Of a stretch of 64,000 nt of DNA, positions 62,001-64,000 are shown piece by piece. The position numbers and the translations under genes are program-made. The stretch is taken from positions 39,423 to 103,422 of the forward strand of contig CACYRP010000014.1 of the NCBI GenBank assembly GCA_902776765.1, read 5' to 3'. The stretch comes from Fibrobacter succinogenes (GTDB taxonomy: Bacteria; Fibrobacterota; Fibrobacteria; Fibrobacterales; Fibrobacteraceae). Within the stretch, counting starts at the first letter, position 1. Each line of letters opens with the position of its first letter. Under the pieces are notes generated by a model. It saw nothing but the letters and a program-made list of their open reading frames with translations. It ran no database searches and had not been told where the DNA came from.

Positions 62001-63831
62001 AATCCACTGCTAAGGCAGAATTGAGAGTCGAAGCAAAACCCGACATATCCAGCGAGTTTCCTGTCAAGTTAGCGCTTACAGCTTCTGGAATAAAATTCCA
62101 CAGCACATCCATCTTAGAAGCAACATCAGCGACAGTAAATTCCTTCGAACCAACAGGAATTCTTAAGCGTTCAAAAACAGGAAGATCCGCCGCAGAAAAA
62201 CCTCTGAATACGGAATTCATCGTGAAGTTTTCGCCAAGTTTAATTGATCCAACGAGATTTTCTTCTTCTAAAGAAACATTCAATTCATTTTTTTCACCGC
62301 TAATCGGATATCCCTGATCATTGGGAATTTCTATTCCATAAGCATCCAAATTAAATTGGCAAACATTAGCACCCGTAAAAGAAACATTACCTTCGGCATC
62401 TATATCAATAGTCAGTTCAATACCTAAAGACAACTGTGCTTTAAGGTTATTTTGAGCCAACGAATAAACATTTAAACCATTCAACAACGCATCAGATTGT
62501 GTAAATGTCAAAATGACTTTATTGCTACCCGGATTTAATCCAATACTTTCTTCAATAAGATTTGTACCATCTATTCCAGAAACAGCAAGTTGTTTAAACC
62601 AATTGTCACCAGCAACAATTCTCAGACATTCCAACAAGGTAGCAGCATCTATATTTTTATTTTTGATAGCACCCTTCAACGCAATCATAGCTTTTCCCAT
62701 AAGCTCGTTGAAGATGCTAACTGAATTTTCAATAGACACATTTTCGTCACCGAATTTCAACGTCAAGTCGTTTACAAAAGAATCTTCCGAAATCAAAGCA
62801 GAGACTTTTGGAGCAAGCAAAAAGCCTTCTTTCATCTGGATAGTCGGAACTTTGGCAACAAACTTTCCATCTACAATCGAGACTTTCATAATTTGCCCTT
62901 CAGCAAACTCAAACGGTAAAGTTTCAGAGCCTGCAAGAGCAAATTCTAAATCGGCCGCGGACGTCACCTTAGAATTTTCCAAGGATGCATCATAGGACAA
63001 GCTTAAGTCTACGCCCGTTTCTTCAGAATCCGTTTGTTCCTGAATCGTGAGGCCCATGAAATCGGCATTACCGCCAAAATCGTTAATGGCAGCATCAAGT
63101 TTCTTTATAACAGCATCATCGACACTGAAGTCATCACCATCATCAAGATATTTCCCGTCTGAATTTTTATCCAAATCTATTGCAACTTGGAATTCCAGAG
63201 TCGATGATAAATTTCGACTACCATTAGCATTGATTTTGGCAACATCACCTAAACTAAATTCAAGCCCGCTAACATCCGTTGTATTAGATAGTTTAACATT
63301 AACTATTAGCTTGTCTTCATTTTCTCCATCAACGGCAAAGCTAATATTCTCATATTTCTTTCCGGCCTCACTTTGAATAAATTCATTAGCATAGGCTACA
63401 AATTGAGGCAAAGATAAATTGGTTACCTGTTCTTCAACTTTAGTTTTGGCAAAATTTAATACGTCACTAAAAGCCGATTTTATTTCATTTGCAATCGGAT
63501 CCTTAAATTCCGCAGATGATTCTGCGAATAAAAAAATGGGCTTTTTAATTTCTGTAGAAGGAATCCCTATATTCTTAACATCAAATTCATTAAAAGACTC
63601 GATTGCAGCCGAAGCTTTTTCACTAACTATAGTCGCAATCGCTTCAAACTGAGTTGTATATGCATTAATCTTATCGACATCAAACCCCGCCGAAGCATCC
63701 ATCATCAATCTCGGTTCGAGATTTTCGATCTTGAAATTCTTCTTAGAACTTAATCTCGAACGAGTCACCTTTTTGGTCGTCTTTTTAGAGAATTTGGAGT
63801 TTTTATGGGAGTTATTGTTCATTTTTGACAT
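41026..63831 (-). CDS. giant LEPR-XLL surface protein with RTX-like repeats
   Basis: 7,601 residues, one uninterrupted frame. N-terminus: basic MSKMNNNSHKNSKFSKKTTK then LEPRLMMDAS at 38-47, the LEPR-XLL motif found at the start of very large exported bacterial proteins; no classical signal peptide. Residues ~60-2300 contain degenerate ~250-300-residue units (ending in patterns like W.LPS and with VADV/AE... segments), AT-rich DNA. Then long beta-rich stretches, an EF-hand-like NLYDPNKDGKVRLSEM near 3985, canonical RTX nonapeptides GGxGxDxIxG from ~4140 to ~4530, beta-sandwich-like spacers, a tandem LGDGG block ~5811-6465, two jelly-roll-like domains, and a GND/QGN linker before a ~130-residue C-terminal beta-domain. 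Likely Ca-dependent adhesin or biofilm/fibre-binding protein. Its function is inferred. Confidence 0.9.
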   Translation of the reverse strand: MSKMNNNSHKNSKFSKKTTKKVTRSRLSSKKNFKIENLEPRLMMDASAGFDVDKINAYTTQFEAIATIVSEKASAAIESFNEFDVKNIGIPSTEIKKPIFLFAESSAEFKDPIANEIKSAFSDVLNFAKTKVEEQVTNLSLPQFVAYANEFIQSEAGKKYENISFAVDGENEDKLIVNVKLSNTTDVSGLEFSLGDVAKINANGSRNLSSTLEFQVAIDLDKNSDGKYLDDGDDFSVDDAVIKKLDAAINDFGGNADFMGLTIQEQTDSEETGVDLSLSYDASLENSKVTSAADLEFALAGSETLPFEFAEGQIMKVSIVDGKFVAKVPTIQMKEGFLLAPKVSALISEDSFVNDLTLKFGDENVSIENSVSIFNELMGKAMIALKGAIKNKNIDAATLLECLRIVAGDNWFKQLAVSGIDGTNLIEESIGLNPGSNKVILTFTQSDALLNGLNVYSLAQNNLKAQLSLGIELTIDIDAEGNVSFTGANVCQFNLDAYGIEIPNDQGYPISGEKNELNVSLEEENLVGSIKLGENFTMNSVFRGFSAADLPVFERLRIPVGSKEFTVADVASKMDVLWNFIPEAVSANLTGNSLDMSGFASTLNSALAVDYAGLETVFNSVERFGSESTLNLVDGDNNLALKIVLNSGILKKLDLDLFDLNDVKMDTNFIVNVVLSKKNGVVSFANVLLQKLDMVVNGQSVEKALFDGVDAELEGGKFDLNISVVNEKNRLKVEKCLAELGYSAITFKSGSSNLLHAGAGNFSYSYFNSEWNLPSDVVGVITHLEENSFSVANVIENAEKAPFFEETLVSNIASKVDEFRNVISFALLGQIQETGESMGISYCIDISALKSKINDSVDSSLKAKFKSVKIEFEKSGVEEFDIFDDEDPEEYSIVGLLNGPNSIKVTFELSQEILNNLRVYSTVFAAVTLDTDVCVKFDVNVGDGEGKYISDYSLKTFRLTVKDPNPTAGTSITIDSTDGLVVSYDGSWSESGVIFNAPKISFDSAEDKLAEKSYSDLKFDESYRKAIDAVEFLEPVSDFWNTYVFKALMSTVKWSDGKKCVVDTGSLKTSLEKILSNNKVSASTWFSSVKIVKANSKLFGSESNGFDICGGTSDSDAKLTDNVYFIVFTFNTAKLNELNLFSQSLKNLDVDVSVALKITLSAGEKALGCESTLESVLYDVNLKNVIPETYGSENENETNVGLTGNVQILWDSKDWRIEKPDFVLDGGVSLKNELSKLGNVEIAALHDKKLNIGSKECDISDVAEQAEECWNCLMEVLYSKLAEQKQLITTDAGIKEITAAYKTALAARINDTSKRLFNDDIVVTNNGGKYTATFALKTSSIKALEIGGVNVGDVSNVTCKLTLSVDTSIEKNAVVDTGIKKDVVVFSKATLDGFYLELTKKFTETRSIEVVKDKYNAELSDATFKLSVELTGTDFTPVTTCNLSCTSYDLKKNDSTSVYLFANAGTFAFVDGSWQHPSDLKKYLAIADSDQYSLKKQINLADNYQLPYVGDSLKIGGSSCRVTEIIEKADEIRTKILLAIQNELNQNKSEIDLSKVYNELGNASSFLSSLKLNNVELLNASLTGTQTIQNVLILEITPKIDNCTVTLGSTNVTTDINVEIVIDIEINKNEKSLQSKLKTFTFDLPGITSANTDELTYKVEKDALNISLKNGVFQSNLKLDEFVDDFYLSLENNLDILDSLDIPLLKDVSFTIGNGKFSVKEVIDVVNNYNRFVQYVTDESIEVDDSVPGGNINLANIKSIIKQNVSKDIPLDNVAIFDKSLERINETYDKTKFVNLLNNEGSLNNLALNDGENVLVFKLSPGSLKLAQNLNLGLINVDGFNVGFDAYIKVVFYVFEGWVIYEDCFLDCIDLNLSVGVNKINLGLFDVELPDGQLSFKVGINPNADLEHVENLITEKSINLEYSDVIVAGYKLPSLGSGNTKEFLSYNFDTGEWTLPESIRKFASFSSDNLITKVHTVLDTTQSALRNLVESKTKLDFLDGSIEKVVDVVDKVEKVVYGDGESGKRANELYGLCKEVNGQYQANFGDVQGFVDKFNESWCYFVLEKNPATYNKLNEICSARYFYKEDGKDEQPHKGDATKDKGISSVELAFNLGFELGHDFGLNFAKSLGEQLANISTCGSIHVGADAKMKFTLKIDFESQKNLKEDSTLSDIGLLEHEVYDANEKKNVIVDVTKQEHYITYEPATSRTFDDDLTIKIVKSNVDENIKSDDEKNKLAEITINKGVALGETTPKSWNGLTQAPGANADVKINYVSSSRQIYITANQRFDITNAANDVKPSSSSDAPSGGDAFSELKLTGSNLQTMFDSKISDKTWTLYCTEDKNDIYDNGALKSDVKVSQRIEIDYEAIEALVNEGFIHEKNDKKKQVNEYLSLQVDDENGNTSLYNGVSTRIIPLSEGIEIGRSIMNTYGLYVVDVDEANDKVIFGCDSRLIQSGDEKRYLLCNVKKTDADKVDYVTYMRVSGEINPSMNTAGMKGALVYETEKTTDSNVVNIYYVSFDRSIKYNDEGIKSLNNSLDSSLKDKIEFKKVNDEDESIVNIVSKDESLNQYIVKYTDSILKMKIGTSEVFVDVEKCLTVENLAETIYKTFLSYKNPPISVSSVTVVDGKIVFTAVGSSSIKIYNGAVEKSLDSKYHDFWINDENKPIDFQECIIDASKGVSDLKDVKISALLTEINNKIKSSGFEIILGSDPSKQEGDHFEIIGSDKDAPFTLNSIGTSKVLEWLGFTSGQESKLINGEMRIVGSSVISFDWAKATSFEKIELTANLSLKMGHSIALKKVSNSKDDRITLYIDNDNDTNDFKVDGFIDVDHKYYRILKVNVDGGKISSIVVSLKPINGDDTLADALKLATWKKATYVASATASVGFLGVDIIAGGEANLESKFVLKKSDDKVSDSNDLKLFGFKVDKTESKLDPSGEFEIASYADIFGESVYLAGGEVKVETDDKNDHFKVSGGLDINSAACQEILNQFKNFSIEKLFAVLETLLKRLDDITKNSDVKIPVINKSISDLVNVANDLRDIIARLRADKVTTIQKFGDLLNTYLEEFHLTSHTPNEKLFKLEPVFEKGTKNIQALNFTFDIQKDFATRHRFSFGSGSSGVHGNIDLDVTGDFWFTLSAELDFSELDLKINNDGLTFGADIGIAGDKLRFDLGINAGDGKENLLSNLISVGSDKNDAFIYGKVGFAGSYGDSNEKISLSEFNKGSLKYSLPVAIFGKLPVYACNMSLGNVYIGKCVNENVAFKNCNNYEAAKKAIEAEMKAFLDVHNEKKSDKLYILADSDLSDSFGIDIKTGTEDDDEKKELNDKFIVDFSDAYQKISDLADFANMDWFSKIKLAVAGLNNLFEMLESSMNSNMGSKLKSVPVVGSALSTGVDFLSVLRDKVLDPFSKFVYESTGLTAEMVAKKMNSLLKDYLLNVKYDKNDNYYFNWGEMDKPWTQSGDDGKGTWYRSDNKSAEWFFNLGGTYDYGKSINFDLGFPGLGLKSNAGLDLSLTWALEFGFGISQEKGFYFIFGDGNEIDVKASASLNGDIEGALAGLGLKLDVDPENSHHAKIELGFGVDLNDPKTPEYGALSGIDSSLKADEDKDLSADDIKDRVDKKLLSNKKYGLVELSSAFAKPEFDFSANVDIVAGITVGVTKDLDRNTPKFPNINGRFDFNWDSAAGVKKLGFYDIKLDMGSFIGGVLGPIISKIQKVIEPLEPLIDFLTTPFPVLKDLGIKITPLDLAKKYSNGKFDDSMVYAIKDLIAISKTISAVKGSGLSISIGNFELINGSGSGADSNAVDFVNGKSSVSAFIGKGEDFDKNVTKYTNGYNKDTVEKDANAAMKKQGLNMDENGGWEFVWNKPSEIFKLLLGEDIDLVKYTMPTLSFDFDWSTFVRIWGPLGARIGVNFNASIQLSFGYDTLGIRQWVKSDYKDFGRLVNGFYVGDLDRNGVDVNELSFYGGLNASAELNAGISAGVGGGVGINVGFNLYDPNKDGKVRLSEMTQIIKRDGLFGMFDVNGKITAKLYAYVKLLFYKKKWNITGDITLFEFSYEHKTAPVMASKNDNGDVVGHVGPNAGDRISTDKNNPSLNDGDEIISLTIDGRKVSWDGDSTTVDEDKKLIIDGGAGVDKITVKGNAKCDVEILGGDGDDVIDLSGLTVEDGYAVIIKGGSGNDKIFGAHGLNIIFGDTGIARIEDDEKTNSRKFVVDAEVVADGAGDDVIIGNSDNGKDSDNNTIITRNFIAGGAGNDRIYGGIGNDIIFGDGGKVEFDVAGVDDNAKKDIYKERATLEEYKSIAKAVVTDNDKVKISRTDISADGGNDVILGGAGDDYIYGGAGNDHVDGGSDKDHIYGERGHDVILGGSGDDYIYGGSGHDVIFGDKLNGDSVNIGDLFKTKFFSDEFKDAQFSNKESFNGSTVISRDKFFDVYGNDKDQKITITKDDSSTGVDYIYGEEGDDLIFGDNGVEQPNGTDNGQGDTIEGGIGNDIIDGNGGNDTISGGIDNDIIYGGSGNDTIDGGAGNDSLYGDNGIRNYIVDDEDAFEGKQITFGENLGLSNEPTNKIYKKAVSGGEIKGGNDKIMTGPGMDFVDGQGGSDQIIVNLMGESEMNYANITDSGTDKFDTDTLTIEGTEYNDRLLMRMNKEETQEDGETVNGTLGFVALLPEKSLTPEDVVNENIERVNFTRGIDVVNLNGNGGDDRITIDGTAKITNVDGGAGNDSFQIGQLYNSDRVSGGNQGIVKDDEFHTVQEIKDDKYLSDGVTKGTTLNVEGGVGSDDFTLLHNVGTLSMAGGRGNDAFSIYNYRESIANPDWTEGSTEEPFIDQPVESGAMSIDGGAGCDTLNVVGSVGDDTVIITKNGMLSDSVGVKVAGVETTNFDAGAGDDFFHVLGNKKGETTNINGGFGNDTVSVGGLDKGKELCSSETNGQTNSITYEILSKESDDLKTLSDEDRDSISDLVVNQRGVVRSDDFVVMDTSSQPVVFYSLNKDYIDLSNVTVAENGACDFYVGYAGDIKNGTINVVLNVPMLSSTALQHGDRGIVISKYVTKKEGDKDVEVLDGYSDTVTLSFGGSKKIEKISVKALSDNLLEELSSYSIAAKCDWTYAGKTENLDRSVKVISVNVQDDGAQSGDAEYKNLLTHSDEFRVSSNSIYLGEFAKDFSGEVSVYVKNKDVKLDDPKSCIDLSTGILTLPSLEGFDKETLVVNYRADKMRIDGSKLRLVYDNLKESAISVKCYGEDDKEIPVCSKSELANHSDAEIYYSLLGDGLVFYNRSNNRLASMHGYVSVSCNSSDAEKRIKDDDGVGTQDSKPANNLLIIDESKTPIHRVLTEALKNEKNTTLNSTTFSVTYNGGEIADGEAVYVKVYATEFKTAGNDHESHLKISCDGKEGSFVIIKFTHDEKTKNVTVSALHDEIEEEYGKIFVDTKPNVINDVEGNVYAYGEGTSIVADLGNADVLKYNHKLKNKDGVVNASKFNEKNTYDVSLMGVVLTIEVDDDADETTILFNGEHAEKLQKGGTVKIIKGDLETEWLYVKEVGKDGKSFKVDGKVLSFGGKNLSNVYALFSDAKDYLFASEADNTDRIFVNNQGAEENATTKFEKVLNDQGEEVLDSVRFTNKVEDKDKQWQGELIANNFEFGEYNLGSGEDTVDISKTHYREDGFQTFTVVNTGMGDDTVNVNSYKNEADGQLIINAEEGNDHVYAPNPELNLGEDAINKDGMVVIGGDGEDVIKVGRGVIAFGDKGNIQYKNAKGETVTNLGYEEVDENNVKTGKLIRTKISKDPKTKEFQKQTDGIVRGATSIKSVMDSEGAHDEITAGGTNSIIIGGADEDTISVGGDNNVVLGDNGEVVYITNESLTAKWNDSEKPSVKLKHVKTTSDDVGAKDTITISGNSNVAMGGAANDTITIGSEDEKDPDATEPVESEENSTGNANVVLGDGGVYEFDKQSNTVTVHTSREEENGKVTIYGDKDEIKIYGGHNTVMGGAAGDDIDIYGADNIVLGDGGIAVRDDKKDVAESIKSVQTTDDSEGGVDNINVWGGDNTVMGGADGDNINIGGNLEKEGEEEKSIVLSNNNVVLGDGGKYERQSADSKTIETTHDSIGGVDTINIYGGYNTVMGGAVGDTINIGIAGQPNSGANNIILGDGGKYVENSTEKTVQTTSDATGGVDTIHVYGGSNVAMGGAKNDEIYIGEAGYNSDNNVVLGDGGIYDLKKDVSLDISTTSDEIGGRDTIEIHGGKNAVMGGFKNDDIDIFGNDNVVLGDGGTANYDKHPEVVKDNINVNAGLIKVETSADEIEVKYADINDPKDEGKRLNDEIDIHGDINIVMGGVDADTIVIDGSDNVVVGDAGVYTVRENSLTVETKSEPFGGQDYIQTGDGQNTILGGTDVDTILTGRGNDIIVGDGGLVIMDKPEGDYRGHNPLIVTNSGKNINEKNEDEKSAGGDFIHAGDGNNVIFGGLGNDQIDSGKGEDVVFGDNGYATFRGNAGLSKDLHDKFTDLQGVFSFENAPEIHDTATLSFNFQGSAQQGINADETAGAPGFQSKQWNNISGSLAGTYGNDDKEIVRFDNGDRASSVSVSYAGHEDHRNTSTDGRINAQNYNHWFWNNSADSRLMTSGIMTTSHNDQKQNIMEVAVDGLKQHFDSYQVAVYMDIPDAHSWENQSVRLVSLYIDGIRVQAFYINDPAGANFTGEFKNRSVKAVLDGNGDVVGVEVLDEDGQTVIKPMDDAMGRELAWSNYVVFDVGAEIASDRIVIVIEDGIKEWHMNGKDLPGIAGIQVKGQLHKQDIAASTDVKFGGDDEIMTRGGDDIVVGGTGSDTIVTYGGDYYINDGEVKDTGAGIIIQNTVADQYVRAHTTFDDERLGIYDNDVVFGDNAKMLFTERDGDLNTASTLTTAESVTISEDEISHSEIDKTTSKEKLNKDKYKDNIYTGDGNDVVVGGIGGDRIETGATDRAEAKLDGVSVWSVNFTREDDDDSLTVRQATYEKWEREDGELGKDYEIDGNGNKYALDANKKRIVKIAGESAGVVVDNDWHNLYVKNNELHDKADYSSHTIDGVDVYISSYAENSGWWNENHAGNTDIINENSQELDGDTSNSKLYNGYMASQQQYEIKVTLNHIDQFRSKNGLDAGEACDLYVYLGGDNNDTDTYNYIYSISLNNVDYRYLNDWTGYNFDGDYKEATFSNYIEAWNSANQVLNDSTVRVRLEGNYVVFHNFTGDKAEIRIKNVYTFGGQSPKNLPLVSAVQIVAGEGKEGAAIGGDHDKDLVYGDEAKLWFDLDIPYAADENIADYKNRVIEAKSVAVDNDVAEAVSTEDTIKTGKDRDVAIGGEGSDNFTMGDGDDIALGGNANLIVEHNNPVGVFTPNTEIVLDQHTINTNTHQNFLDNDNSQVQQFQDLLNQHRIQGIDTNLSNENDRYDTFDMGTGRNLTYQDSWSNEQLVVPQQQPEEHQNNSGNDQGNDETQNNSGNDQGNDETQNNSENNQGNSNEGQNGSQESLRQYVLDKRDNFAYITINAGETVELVLTDWNEGNQDYHPNILLRLNALDDCTHTLEFSWNELVENNGQVSIEKSGTVTVSLLHYNVVDIPDSANVVGEHKIILRVHSDEDILFMASVGNQ
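41440..41529. repeat. 39-bp tandem repeat in the giant gene
   Basis: Two almost identical 39-base units (41440-41478, 41479-41517; one base differs), a partial third to 41529 and a degenerate unit before 41440. Each encodes NNSGNDQGNDETQ, a linker before the C-terminal domain. Likely to vary in copy number between strains. Confidence 0.9.
44437..46400 (-). repeat. tandem LGDGG-type repeats in the giant protein
   Basis: About ten units of ~60-70 residues, each N(V/I)(V/I)LGDGG-x-Y, a variable stretch, V-x-TTSD-x-x-GG-x-DTI-x-I-x-GG-x-N-x-VMGGA-x-x-D-x-I-x-IG. They resemble RTX repeats but replace most GGxGxD turns with NxVMGGAxxDxI and VLGDGG. The last units (near 44437-44700) go back towards GxGND. 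Confidence 0.8.
50250..51415 (-). repeat. canonical RTX nonapeptide repeats in the giant protein
   Basis: GGxGxDxIxG blocks: GGDGDDVID near 51414, then GGAGNDRIYGGIGNDIIFGDGG, GGAGDDYIYGGAGNDHVDGG, and GGIGNDIIDGNGGNDTISGG to 50250. These bind Ca in known RTX proteins. Confidence 0.9.
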
Positions 63832-63890
63832 AAGGATTGCCTTTGACGCACCAACGTACGCCGATTTTAATTAAACTTTTTTGAGAGTAA

Positions 63891-63909
63891 TTCCGACACC
63901 ATGTCGGAA
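63891..63909. promoter_or_regulatory. perfect palindrome upstream of the giant gene
   Basis: TTCCGACA-CCA-TGTCGGAA, 60 bases before the giant gene start. It may be an operator; a second reading is a minor terminator of the gene at the right edge. No convincing promoter boxes are seen in the ~90-base leader. Confidence 0.4.
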
Positions 63910-63917
63910 AAACGCAA

Positions 63918-63938
63918 GAAAGGCGGATGCAATCCGCC
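63918..63938 (-). terminator. terminator of the gene at the right edge
   Basis: GGCGGAT-TGC-ATCCGCC on the minus strand followed by TTTCTTGCG, 17 bases after the stop at 63956. Confidence 0.7.
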
Positions 63939-63955
63939 TTATATTTATAAGGGCT

Positions 63956-64000
63956 CTATTCTATTTTCGTACATCTAACCGAGAAGCCGTTAGCCTTCAA
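63956..64000 (-). CDS. C-terminal end of a FISUMP-like protein (partial)
   Basis: Only 14 codons and a stop: LKANGFSVRCTKIE. The GFSVRC ending is what Fibrobacter major-paralogous-domain (FISUMP) surface proteins show at their C-terminus. The start lies beyond the window. It is upstream of, and in the same direction as, the giant gene, with its own terminator between. The family call is from a short string, so only moderately sure. Confidence 0.6.
   Translation of the reverse strand: MKANGFSVRCTKIE

Overview
The window looks like the chromosome of a Fibrobacter species (rumen or gut, fibre-degrading, Gram-negative). Evidence: lipoproteins and secreted proteins with long Ser-rich SSSS linkers, a PCMD-type carbohydrate-related lipoprotein, SUMF1-like and FISUMP-like C-termini, a secreted DUF4832-like protein, moderate GC with strong NNC/NNG codon bias in housekeeping genes, and palindromic interspersed repeats. 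Species is inferred from style, not from a database match. The bias makes very long antisense shadow frames opposite metK, ftsH, the ABC-F gene and nadB; these are not genes.

Left part (1-11 kb): 3'-truncated Nif3-family gene (-), then metK with its own promoter and terminator. Next is an accessory zone: two decayed RHS C-terminal fragments with a coupled two-TM small protein (immunity candidate), a secreted DUF4832-like protein, three related lipoproteins interleaved with a membrane protein, and a small basic protein.

Housekeeping block (9.9-16.8 kb, +): tilS-ftsH-folP-cdaA-SUMF1-like membrane protein, then a small lipoprotein. tilS carries in-frame insertions made of the palindromic repeats seen between genes elsewhere. 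17-25 kb (-): a polar amino-acid ABC transporter whose binding domain is circularly permuted and fused to the permease; a PCMD lipoprotein with a partner beta-barrel; an AT-rich beta-propeller-like protein; a CAP-domain lipoprotein. 25-36.8 kb: ABC-F ATPase, DUF5662, CvfB-like RNA-binding protein, OmpA-like lipoprotein-type protein, porin-like protein, tRNA-Glu(CUC) with repeated 3'-end echoes and terminators, PpiD-like chaperone, nadB, Ser/Thr kinase, CvpA-like protein.

Right part (36.8-64 kb, -): the most remarkable locus. One 22.8-kb gene encodes a 7,601-residue surface protein with an N-terminal LEPR-XLL motif, degenerate N-terminal repeats, EF-hand-like and RTX-like Ca-binding repeats, and an unusual tandem block of LGDGG-type repeats. 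It is followed, after a hairpin terminator/attenuator, by a fusion of PqqD-like, M50 site-2-protease-like and HlyD-like segments, and by a SecA paralogue that keeps both ATPase domains but lacks the C-terminal scaffold. I infer a dedicated export system for the giant protein. A FISUMP-like gene ends just upstream, at the right edge.
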